NCBI RefSeq assembly: GCF_043290135.1 | Contig: NC_134701.1 | Coordinates: forward strand, 36,607,501-36,671,500 | From: Rhipicephalus microplus | Taxonomy: Eukaryota > Arthropoda > Arachnida > Ixodida > Ixodidae | Reading direction: 5' to 3' | Length of the DNA: 64,000 nucleotides | Notes under the pieces: model-generated | The model's input: only the letters and a program-made list of their open reading frames with translations | The model's database searches: none | Told to the model about the DNA's origin: nothing | Position numbers and translations under genes: made by a program | Shown here: piece by piece, positions 55,440-64,000 of the stretch | How positions within the stretch are numbered: position 1 is the stretch's first letter | Layout of the letters: each line of letters begins with the position of its first letter

Positions 55440-57127
55440 AATCAGTTCTACCAGAATTATATCCGTCCTCTAATGAGGTGCCTTCTACCTCCGTCTGTGA
55501 ACTGGCTGTCATCTACGCGGCTGACCCAACGTCGGCAAACATATTTCAATCATTCATCGCTGAAGATTTGACATCTTCCCAGCGTTCACAGCTCCTCACC
55601 ATCCTTGAGTGCTACCGCCATTCTTTCGACGTTGCACAAACATCTTTCAGCCGTGCCTTAAAAGTATAACACCACACGGACACTGGGTCCCACTCACCCC
55701 TGCGACGACTACATCGCGTGTCTGCTACAGAATGCCGCGTCATTGCTGACCAAGTAGACGACATGTTTCGCAGAGGCGTTATTCGACCTTCACAGAGCCC
55801 ATGGGCTTCTCCGGTGGTCCTCGTCAAAAAAAAAGACAGTTCTATTTGTTTCTGTGTCGATTTTCGGTGATTGAACAAGATCACGCTGAAGGATGTCTAT
55901 CCACTGCCACGCATTGACGATGCTTTGGACTGTTTACAGGGTGCAGAGTTCTTTTCCTCGATAGACTTGCGGTCAGGATACTGGCAGGTGCCGATGGCGG
56001 AGGCCGATCGCCCCAAAACCGCCTTTGTCACGCCAGACGGCTTACATGAATTCACTGTCATGCCCTTTGGACTTTGCAACGTGCCTGCAACGTTCGAACG
56101 AAGGATGCACAACATCCTGCGTGGACTAAAATGAAAGATCTCCTTGTGTTACCTCGATGATATTGTGGTCTTCGCCCTTAACTTTGACACACACTTACGT
56201 CGCCTTCAGTACGTCCTTACTTGCTTGACCAACGCTGGTTTGTAATTAAGCCTTAAAAAATGTTGATTTGGCATGCGTCAACTGAAAATTTTGGGCCACG
56301 TTGTTTCCAAAGAAGGCATCCTCCTGGTTCCCGAGAAAGTGCGAGCTGTTACGGCGTTTCCTAAACCTGCCACCATTAAAGAACTTCGGAATTTTATCGG
56401 CTTGTGTTCGTATTTCCGGCAATTCATCCAAAACTTTGCAACTATCATGTCACTTCTCTACGGCAACTGTAAAGACCTCTCATCGTGGTCCCCTGCCTGC
56501 GACGAGGCTTTCAACACCTTGTGACGGATTCTCATGACGCCACCCATTTTATGCCATTTCGATCCTGAAGCTCACACTGAAATCCACACCGACGCCAGTG
56601 CTGTAGGCCTGGGTGCTGTGCTCGCACAGCATAAACCGGAGCATCAAAAATACGTCGTGACATACGCTAGTCGCACATTTAGCAAGGCAGAGAGCAACTA
56701 CAGCGTCACAGAAAAGGAGTGTTTGGACATTGTGTGGGCCCTTGGAAAGTTTCGCTCATATCTATATGGTCGTTCTTTTGACGTCGTGACCGACCACCAT
56801 GCACTGTGCTGGCTTTCGATGTTAAAAGACCCATCTGGCCGCCTCGCTCACTGGGCGTTGAAAATCCAAGATTATGACATACGCGTGATTTATCGGTCAG
56901 GACGGAAGCATGCTGACACCGACACTCTTTCCCATTCCCCCTTTCCCAGGATGTCATCGCTGACTCCGCTTGCGATACCATTGTCATCTCTTGACTTTGA
57001 TACCATTGCTATCGAACAACGCGATGACCCGTGGACTGAGTCTCTTCTCAATAATCTCTCCGACACTTCTGAATTCCCAAAGACTCGAACGCTTCGATGC
57101 CCAAGTTCCACACTTCTCGATACGTGA
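55440..57127 (+). pseudogene. Gypsy B reverse transcriptase-RNase H, broken
   Basis: Visible RT pieces: [18 protein letters not shown] (55797-55850), KDVYPLPRIDDALDCLQGAE, DLRSGYWQVPMAEAD and MPFGLCNVPATFERR (55890-56110), then CYLDDIVVFA after a stop at 56132-56134. The thumb [17 protein letters not shown] and [13 protein letters not shown] follows (56290-56435). RNase H at 56534-57127 is open: [45 protein letters not shown] and [14 protein letters not shown]. At least four stops interrupt the whole. Confidence 0.85.
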
Positions 57128-58213
57128 CACGCTTCTCTATACACGCAACTATGCACCAGAGAGACGCAAGGGGCTGCTTGTCGTTCCACGAACCCTGAGG
57201 TCGCAGATATGTTCCTTTTTCCACGCTGACCCACAATGTGGCCAATCAGGAGTCTTCAAGACCTACCAAAGGCTTCGACATCGTTACTACTGACGTGGTA
57301 TGTGTACCTTCACCTGCAACTTCGTCCGCTCTTGTGCCGAATGTCAGCGCCGAAAATCTCCACCGCACGCCTCCACCGGTGAACGGCAGCCTTTATCATG
57401 CCCTTTCCGACCCTTCGAATGGGTCAAAATAGATCTTTATGGGCCCCTTCCATTGACTCCGACTGATAACAGGTGGATAATCGTTGCCATCAACCACCTG
57501 ACTAGCTATGCTGAGACCGCTGCTCTTCAAACGACTACAGAACAGGAGGTTGCCACTTTCCTACTGCATCGTTTTGTGTTATGCCATGGAGGCCCTCAAG
57601 AACTCCTCAGTGACTGTGGCCGCGCCTTCTTGTCTGAGGTCATTGAACAATTGCTCACTGAGTGTGCTATAGTACATCGCACATGTACCGCTTACCACCC
57701 TTAAACCAATGGGGCTATCAGGCGCTTTATTCGTACTCTTGGTGATATGCTCTCTATGTACGTGACGCCTGATCACTCTAACTGGGCCTTAGTTCTTCCA
57801 TTCATTACATACGCCTATAATACGGCAACGCAAGCGACAACAAATTTCTCCAAGTTTCTCCCCTTTTTACCTCTTCTACGACCGTCACCCCTCCCACACC
57901 ATTGACACCATTCTGCCCTATCGACCGAACGTGTCCGAGTGCCTGCCAATCTTGGACGCCGCCAGTCACGCAGAAGAATGTCGCCAGTTAGCTTGTCGCT
58001 TTACCTCCGATGACCAAAACCGGCAAAAAGCAATTCATGATGCCCAGACCTCAACTCCCGCTTTTCTTCCGGGTTGCCCTTGTGTGGCTGTCAGTGCCAC
58101 ATCGCTCACCTGGGCTCTCTTCCAAACTCCTGCCAAAGTACAATGGGCCATACCGTATTCTCGGAAAGACTTCTGCAGTAAATTACCTTTTTGAGCCTCT
58201 TATGCCACCCTGA
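57128..58213 (+). pseudogene. Gypsy B integrase, broken
   Basis: Pieces in order: [20 protein letters not shown] (57219-57285) and CTFTCNFVRSCAECQRRK (57300-57360) of the zinc domain, WVKIDLYGPLPLTPTDNRWI with the first catalytic D (57420-57480), FVLCHGGPQELLSDCGRAFL with the second (57570-57630), and the C-terminal LPKYNGPYRILGKTS (58130-58180). The region that should hold the catalytic E, near 57700-57720, contains a stop (TAA) in CTAYHP*TNG. Frameshifts occur near 57290 and 57700. Confidence 0.75.
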
Positions 58214-58333
58214 GTCTTGCGACGTCGCAACCGCGAGGTTGTACACATCCAGAGACTCAAGCAGTACCATGGTTCTACGCTGCCTGCACAGGACTAAGTT
58301 GCCAGGATGGCTCCTTTTTTTCTGCGCGGCCAT

Positions 58334-58466
58334 TGTAAAGAAGAGCAAGTACTCTGGTGCAGAGGCAGCAGCATCGAGCGTGCAGCAGAGGTTCGCGCTG
58401 AATTGCGGCTGGTGAATCGCCTTACTATAGCATCAACCTTTGCGCTCAATAAATCTCCTTTATATA
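58334..58466 (+). repeat. 3' LTR of gypsy B
   Basis: Partner of 53344-53478 and of nearly equal length. Its end merges into (TA)n at 58461-58486. Confidence 0.85.
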
Positions 58467-58486
58467 TATATATATATATATATATA

Positions 58487-59314
58487 CGAATCTGCTACCG
58501 CACCGAGGACTTCCACAAAAACAGCACACGTATGGGCGAAGTACTCCTTAATCAAGAATACCCACCAGCTGTCATCGATGACGCCATCAAAAAAGCTGAA
58601 AATCTGGACCGCCAGATTCTTCTCAACCACCAGAAAAACGCCGACCAACACCGCAACAAAAACTTGCTATTAACTTTCACGAGCAACCCACCGCAACCAC
58701 CGAACATAAACAAGGTCCTAAGAAAACACTTTAACATATTGGAACAGAGCGTGCGACTATCCAAAATTTTCACTTCTCCTTCTTGTGTTGTATACAGACG
58801 GCCGAAAAATATAAAGAATCATTTAATAAATTCAAATATAGGTGTAAAATCTCAAAATTGGGTGTCACCCTATCGGAAAAAGCAGATGCAAGGTATGCAA
58901 ACACATGCAGACAACGACAGTGGCGAAAAGCACCCACTCGGATTTAAGCACAAGATAAGAGGTGCACTAGACTGTGACTCAGACAACGTCATATACCTCC
59001 TGAAATGTGGGGTATGTAACAAGCAATACGTGGGCCAGACAGACACTCTGTTTAGAATTAGATTCAACAACGATCGGGCACATGTACGATCTCTGCCAGG
59101 CCTTCCACTTTCAAAACACTGCACATTAAAAGACCACAGCTTTGAAGACATCAGGCTTACACTACTACAAAACAACCTTCGAACAATCAGAGAACGGGAA
59201 CAACAGGAATCTTATTTTATCTACAAATTTAACAGGATAAAATACGGAATAAATGAACACCCAGGCACTCTGTCAGCGTTAAGACCGCTAAAAGACGCAA
59301 ACGCTTCTCTCTAA
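58487..59314 (+). pseudogene. Penelope-like protein: RT thumb and GIY-YIG endonuclease
   Basis: The 276-codon frame has no RT catalytic core. Its first part fits the RT thumb and linker of Penelope elements (GEVLLNQEYPPAVIDDAI, PPNINKVLRKHFNILEQS, VVYRRPKNIKNHLI). The second part is a GIY-YIG nuclease: NVIYLLKCGVCNKQYVGQT, where a CxxC pair interrupts the two strands as in Penelope proteins, then RIRFNNDRAHVRS and HCTLKDHSFEDIRLTLL, ending with an E-rich helix EREQQESYFIYKF. The frame is completely open, so the fragment is young or was truncated at insertion. In a full element the nuclease would nick the target DNA. Confidence 0.85.
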
Positions 59315-59428
59315 TCAGTCCGGTTTCATTACGACAATAATATTACCCGCTAACAAAGTTTTTGGCCTATGCATCTGACAACATAGAAATGATTTGCCTC
59401 ATCAAGCACAGCCGGAACGCACAGATAA

Positions 59429-59706
59429 GTGGTCCCGGATGTCGTACGGTCCCCCCCCCCCTCTTTTTCTTTTCTTCTTTTTTTTTCTTCTTTAAGTTTT
59501 AACGCACATTCTGTTCCTTCACTGACAAGGAGCTGACAGCTAGGTGGTTTCGTTAACTTTTTCATACATGCGCGCATGTCTTCCCAGTGAGCCGCAACTG
59601 TGTTGTGACTGTCCCGGATGTCGTACAGTCTCCCCCCGTTCTTCTTTTTTTTTTCCTTCTTTAATTTTTAACGCACATTCTGTTCCTTCACTGACAAGGA
59701 GCCATT
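59429..59706. repeat. Direct repeat, about 95 bp, two copies 182 bp apart
   Basis: GTCCCGGATGTCGTAC and ACGCACATTCTGTTCCTTCA occur together at 59429-59530 and again at 59611-59706, separated by unrelated sequence. Both contain a C-run followed by a T-rich tract. They belong to the Penelope 3' region. Confidence 0.88.
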
Positions 59707-60265
59707 GCATATAATAAATATCGATGGCGGTGCCTCAATCTCCGGCTTTTTCATTCCTCTCGACGCCACCAGCACGCACTCGAAGCGCTTAAGACCTCCC
59801 TATTAACTTGTCTTAAACTTCAAAGAGGAACGAGCCGCCAGCGGACTACACAGAAAGGTGAAATACAAAAACGGCGGCTCACTTCCCACTTGAAGAAGAA
59901 AGGGTGTGAGATAGGTATTGTTGACAACGATGACATTTCCCATCTACCTCTGCCCTACTCTGTTGAGATGCTGACCCTTTCTAATTACACCGTGTCGGCC
60001 TTGCTTCTTCTCCTAGATTTTCTATATTTTATTTTATGTTTGTCCTCCCGTTTCGCTGTTTCTTCTTCTTTTTTATTTTCTTTTCTCTCTCTGTTTTCTT
60101 TCTTTTTTTTCCTTTTTTACTTTTCTTTTGACCCCTTCCCTCCTGTCTCGACAGGCTATAAGAAGACACGGAACATGTGTAAATAGTATTATGCCTTGAA
60201 AAAGACAGAGTTCCCGTCGAAACGTCGGCAATTTAAACAGTTGTTATGTGAAAGCGCATCTACTG

Positions 60266-60411
<146 letters not shown>

Positions 60412-60544
60412 TATAACAGACAATAATGCGAAGGAATGTATAGGGGCGGTTATTAAAACCGATGTACTGTAAATAAGAAAAAAGAAAAGTGGGTGAAAAA
60501 ATAACTTGATGTGAGCAGGAATTGAACGTTCACTTCGACCTTCG

Positions 60545-60949
60545 GATAACGTGTTCGATGTGATACGTGTAATTCGAAGGTCTGCATAGCGTGGTCGATC
60601 GCCAAGTGAATAAACTTCTTTGTCGAGCCGTATCCTGAAAAGCCACCAACCAGTCCATTGCTAAAAGATCAAAGGGTTGTTCTGCAGGTGGTAGTGATTC
60701 GAGAAATATGAATATCTTGGTTTTCGGCTTCTTGCAACGCTGACATATGTCACAGTGGCAGAATCAGGATGAAACGTCTGTGATGATTTCCGGCCAATCG
60801 TCGGATGATGACAAGCCCAGAGTTTTCTTTACTCCGACGTGTCCGAACTGACAGTGTGCTTTCTGCAGATTGCTCAGTCGAAGCTTGAGAGGAACGTACA
60901 CTTTGTGAATTCCTTTACGTGTCACGATAGTGACCCCGTTTTCCGTTGT
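60545..60949 (-). pseudogene. Gypsy D integrase N-terminal remnant
   Basis: Minus-strand pieces read KAHCQFGHVGVKKTLGLS and FCHCDICQRCKKPKTK (zinc domain), then PPAEQPFDLLAMDWLV with the first catalytic aspartate (60680-60640) and, after a frameshift, KKFIHLAIDHAMQ. Similarity ends near 60545. Confidence 0.6.
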
Positions 60950-62187
60950 TTACTTGAAGCGAGGGTGTTCATCCTGGTAAGTTTGAAGTTCTGGCAACGA
61001 AAGGAGTTTAACCATAGGACTCCGTGAAAATGCGTCCGCCTCGACACTTTCGCTGCCTTTTTGATGTCGAATGTTAACGTCATACATCGACAGCTTCAGA
61101 GTCCATCGAAAGAGCCGGCCGTGGGGTTTCTTTATGTTTTTGAGCCAGTGTAGAGCAGCGTGATAGGTAACAATAGTGAATGGTCGTCCATGGAGATAGC
61201 AGTGCCACTTAACAACAGCGTCAATTATAGCGAGGCATTCGAGCTCTGTAATGGCGTAATTTAATTCATGCATGAGTAGCTTGCGCGAGTGATAGGCAAC
61301 AGGATGTTCTTTACCATCATGGTCTCGTTGCTTCAGAACTGCACCTATGCCTACGTTAGATGCATCGCAATAAGAACTGCACCTATGCCTACGTTAGACG
61401 CATCGCAATAAAGAATGCATGGTTTCTCGCAAGAAAAAATTTGTGAAATTGGTTCTTTGGTCAGACAGTATTTCATGTTTTCAAAAGCTTGTTCACATGA
61501 GGAATCCCATTCCCACGGTGTGTCCTTCTTCAACAGCTTTGTAAGTGGAAAAACTATGTCACTGAAGTGCGGTATAAACTGGCGGTAAAGGTTGGTGGTG
61601 CCTAAAAAACGCTGAAGCTCTTTCGGGGATTTCGGTCTTGGGAATCGCAATACAACTTCTATATTTCTTCGTATAGACGATACTGTACAGTGCGACACTC
61701 TGTGACCCAGATATTCAACAGAATCTTGGGCAAACTGGCACTTCTTCAGTTTAGGTTTTATATTCTCCATTTTTGAGGCATGCAATAGAGCTTGGAGGTG
61801 CTCTAGATGCTCAGTAAATGTGTCGGAGAAGACTACAATATCATCAGAATAATTGACGACATGCTTCAAGTTAAGTTTTCTGATAACTGATTTCACAGCT
61901 CTTTCGAACGTAGCAGGAGCATTTCTCAAACCGAAAGGCATAACAAGCCGCTCATAATGGCCATTCGGCTTGACGACAGCTGTTTTTGGGATGTCCTCTG
62001 GGTTCATTTTGACAAGCCAGTACCCTGATGTGATATCCAATGTCGAAAAATATTTCGATTTTCCCAGGTAGTCTAGAACAACGTCTATACGCGGAATAGG
62101 TTGGTAATCGGGCACAGCGACAGAGTTAAGCTTTCGATAATCAATGCATAAATAAACGTGTGCGTCCTTCGCCTTTTTTCTCTGCAA
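60950..62187 (-). pseudogene. Gypsy D RT-RNase H, one duplication frameshift
   Basis: RT is open from 62187 to 61351: LCIDYRKLNSVAVPDYQPIP, FSTLDITSGYWLVKMN, MPFGLRNAPATFERAV, the box HVVNYSDDIVVFSD (near 61845; Y-S-D-D, an allowed variant), VEYLGHRVSH, and FLGTTNLYRQFIPHFSDIVF. RNase H starts CILYCDASNVGIGAVL and resumes at 61273: ELNYAITELECLAIIDAV, with VTYHAALHWL where the catalytic aspartate of TDH is replaced by Y (TYH), and ESVEADAFSRSP. The break between the two is the 38-bp duplication at 61335-61411. Confidence 0.85.
61335..61411. repeat. Tandem duplication, 38-bp unit, in gypsy D
   Basis: The unit beginning AGAACTGCACCTATGCCTAC occurs at 61335 and again at 61373 with one or two differences. 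Since 38 is not a multiple of three, it shifts the RNase H frame. Confidence 0.88.
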
Positions 62188-62461
62188 GAATGACGGGAGT
62201 GGCGTACGGTAAAAAAGATGGATGCACTACACCTCGCTTGAGAAGCAAGTCCACTTGCCTGACAATTTACTCTTTGTCTGCCAGAGAGCATCGATACGGT
62301 GGTCTGTGGATAGGGACGTTGTTGCTGAGGGCAATGCATTGTCGTTCATTGGCGATACATCCAAAATTTATCTGAGACTTTGAGAAAATGTCCTCGTAAC
62401 TGTGAAGCACCTCTCTCAAAGCAGCTTGTTGCGATAGTGGAAGGTGCGTGACATCAATGGC

Positions 62462-62833
62462 TTAGGGTGGGGTTGTAGCGGCGCTGAAGACACATTTTTG
62501 AGTTTGAAAGGAATTCTGCAGAGCTTTGTTGCCTTGAAGCAAACTCATCGTGTTAAAGTGCAGTGACAGGTTGAAAAAGGGGGCGTCGTCCAGGCCTAGC
62601 AAGAATTCAGTCTTCATGCTTGGCAGAACGCGTGCCTGGACTGCCCGCTTTATCTTCCCTATTTCCAACTGTATGTGTACGCGGCCCAAAGTTTTTGTGG
62701 TTGGGGTGACTTGTTGGACACTAATGCATGAATCCTTGAGCAACTTCAGCTTGAGTTTCTTTAACCCAACTTCGTTGATACAGGTAATAGTCGCTCCTGT
62801 ATTCAGAGTTGCATTCACCATGTGTCCGTTCAC
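62462..62833 (-). pseudogene. Gypsy D aspartic protease, active-site Asp changed
   Basis: The frame reads VNATLNTGATITCINEVGL where the active-site DTGA is NTGA, followed by LGRVHIQLEIGKIKRAV and VLPSMKTEFLLGLDDAPFF, the usual C-terminal LLG..D region. The aspartate-to-asparagine change should inactivate it. Confidence 0.75.
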
Positions 62834-62850
62834 AAGTGCACCAAAACGTA

Positions 62851-63657
62851 TTAATGAAGCTTTGGGCCGCCCTCTTCGTTTTCCTGGTCGTCAGTTAGAG
62901 CAGATACCATTTCACCACGAGGGCACTCATTGTGCCAGTGAAACTGATTCGGCAAACCAGTGGATGCAAAATGTCGGCACTCACTGTGAGGGGTGCGCAT
63001 CAATCCTGCAGCGAGCCATGGTCGTATAGAATGAGCCTCTCGATGCATGAGGTGCCACTCTGACGAGCGTTGGGCAGCATCTCTGTGAACAGAGTCTTCG
63101 GCTTGAAGCGCAGCAGCAAGCCACAGGGCCAGGTTGGGGAGCGTCAATCCAGTGAGGCACCTTTTGATCTCCTCAGGTACACCGTCAGTCAATCCTGATA
63201 CTATGTGAACGTCCTTCAAGTCTGCGAGGGGACCAAGGCGCGTCTTGTCTTCAAAGTAGTGCCTAATGCGATGTTGTCTTTTGAGCCTGTAGTGTATAAA
63301 TTGGCGAAAAGGGTCGCTGACAGGTGCAGAAAATCGTGGTATTATGCTTGTTTTGATGCCTTCCCACGTATCTCCTGCGTCGAAAATCTCGGGGAAGTAC
63401 CAGCGGAATGCCTCACCTTCCAGGTACTCGCTGGTGCAGTCGATGCGATCTCGTTCGGACCAGCTAACGTTGCTCGCGTTCGTTTCGAAGAGGTGCAACC
63501 ACTTGTCCACAGAGACGTCGTCTTTAGCTCCGGTGTATTTCGGCAGGGTGATCATCTTCTTCGATATTGCAGCGGTAGATCCTGTCGACTTACTGTAACG
63601 GATGAGACATGGCGTCACTAAGAACACAAGTTTATTCTGACTCTTTCTCTTCCTCAT
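62851..63657 (-). pseudogene. Gypsy D gag
   Basis: A 269-codon open frame. The capsid pattern is clear: TLPKYTGAKDDVSVDKWLHL (63560), SEYLEGEAFRWYFPE and WEGIKTSIIPRFSAP, then HYRLKRQHRIRHYFEDKTRL and a VSGLTDGVPEEIKRCL segment. A cysteine/histidine cluster (CRHFASTGLPNQFHWHNEC) near 62970-62910 is the probable knuckle. It then runs to the LH end just before the protease frame. Confidence 0.75.
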
Positions 63658-63696
63658 CTTCCTTTCCCCTATTCACCCGTGAAGCGTCATATATAT

Positions 63697-63853
63697 TGTT
63701 ACGGTTGAATCAAAGAATATGTGGATTTATTTACAGGGTGAGGATGAAGTTCGGCCGTCGCGGTAAAGATGGAGTCTTCAGGCCACACCAGACAACGTCG
63801 TCTTCCTCTTCTACCTACCCGGCACATACTACAGCCCGGCTCATACCGTAGCA
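63697..63853 (-). repeat. 3' LTR of a further gypsy element at window edge
   Basis: On the minus strand the LTR starts TGCTACGGTATGAGCCGG at 63853 and ends CCGTAACA at 63697, giving terminal inverted TGYTACGG. It contains AATAAA near 63728. A purine-rich ACCGGGGA precedes it. Confidence 0.65.
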
Positions 63854-63862
63854 ATCCCCGGT

Positions 63863-64000
63863 TCACAGACGAAGCCCGCTGGGCGAGTTTAAGTCACTGG
63901 AAGGATGAAATTTCTTGAGGCGAGCCACGTGCACCAACTGCGTTCGATTTGGCCGACGAGAAGGTGTCGTCAAGCGTGCCACAACGTACGTCAAGTCAGT
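63863..64000 (-). CDS. Integrase C-terminal tail of gypsy element, cut by window edge
   Basis: The minus-strand frame entering from 64000 reads VVARLTTPSRRPNRTQLVHV and ARLKKFHPSSDLNSPSGLRL and stops at 63865-63863. The HVARLKKFHP motif is the usual end of gypsy integrases just upstream of the polypurine tract. The rest of the element lies outside the window. Its LTR at 63697-63853 interrupts the LTR of gypsy D. Confidence 0.65.
   Translation of the reverse strand, partial: TDLTYVVARLTTPSRRPNRTQLVHVARLKKFHPSSDLNSPSGLRL

Larger units (their letters stand above)
53344..58466 (+). mobile_element. Ty3/gypsy retrotransposon B, with LTRs, heavily mutated
   Basis: Short LTRs at 53344-53478 and 58334-58466 share the segments TGTAAAGAAGAG, GAGGCAGCAGCATCGAGCG and CAATAAATCTCCTTTATA. 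The primer-site-like TGGTGGAGCCGTGCTGGG directly follows the left LTR. Domains are in the standard order: gag, knuckle, protease, RT, RNase H, integrase. LTR divergence is visible by eye (for example CTCCAGCGCAG versus CTCTGGTGCAG) and there are many stops, so the insertion is old. The right end runs into a TA tract shared with the next element. Confidence 0.85.
60545..63696 (-). mobile_element. Ty3/gypsy retrotransposon D, truncated at 3' end
   Basis: Minus-strand element with gag (63657-62851), protease (62833-62462), RT (62187-61351), RNase H (61273-60950) and only the first part of integrase (to about 60545), in the standard gypsy order. The rest of integrase, the 3' LTR and polypurine tract are missing. 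Sequence at 63616-63696 upstream of gag contains AATAAA and is likely the remainder of the 5' LTR, cut by the LTR of a further element at 63697. Confidence 0.8.

Noticed and set aside
53344..58466. Endogenous retrovirus with envelope gene
   Set aside because: None of the LTR elements shows a reading frame with envelope features between integrase and the 3' LTR. They are ordinary Ty3/gypsy retrotransposons.

Overview
The window is animal nuclear DNA, most likely from a hard (metastriate) tick. No bacterial-style gene arrangement, rRNA, functional tRNA or CRISPR array is visible. The tick assignment rests on a Ruka-like tRNA-derived SINE (three copies), RTE-type LINEs with (ATG)n-like tails, Tigger-type DNA transposons and Penelope-like elements that I associate with tick genomes. 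It is an inference from repeat content, not from a species-specific gene.

The host signal is sparse and on the minus strand. One long coding exon (16713-13426, 1096 codons) has consensus splice sites. It encodes a probable nuclear protein with a Myc-like nuclear localisation motif, an AT-hook-like C-terminus and about fifteen diverged 16-17-residue repeats. A second 80-codon exon (43611-43372) has the same strand and the same 0/0 phase and may be the exon before it. If so, the intron is about 26.7 kb and is packed with transposons. I cannot name the gene.

Almost everything else is transposable elements. Left part (1-13 kb): a 5'-truncated RTE LINE with target-site duplications; a DNA transposon with TTAA duplications and a nearly intact Mutator-like (Kolobok-type) transposase (5739-8701); a decayed relative of it (10259-12540); and a short TTAA MITE between them. 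Middle (17-32 kb): a second TTAA MITE inside an RTE fragment, two inverted copies of one Tigger/pogo family flanking a decayed Ty3/gypsy element, Penelope-type terminal repeats and palindromes, and a SINE. Right-middle (33-50 kb): an LTR retrotransposon whose pol order is protease-integrase-RT-RNase H (Gmr1-like), a Tigger element carrying an RTE insertion, and a full-length I-clade LINE with a 14-bp target-site duplication. Right end (50-64 kb): SINEs, an LTR-flanked decayed gypsy element, a Penelope-like fragment with GIY-YIG endonuclease, a gypsy element lacking the rest of its integrase, and the LTR of yet another gypsy element cut by the window edge.

Most elements are broken by a few stops or frameshifts. 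The least damaged are the Kolobok-type transposase (one stop), the I-clade LINE (one stop and one frameshift in ORF2) and the Gmr1-like element. Several insertions are nested, which gives a relative chronology: the RTE went into a Tigger, a TTAA MITE went into an RTE, and an LTR element went into a gypsy LTR.
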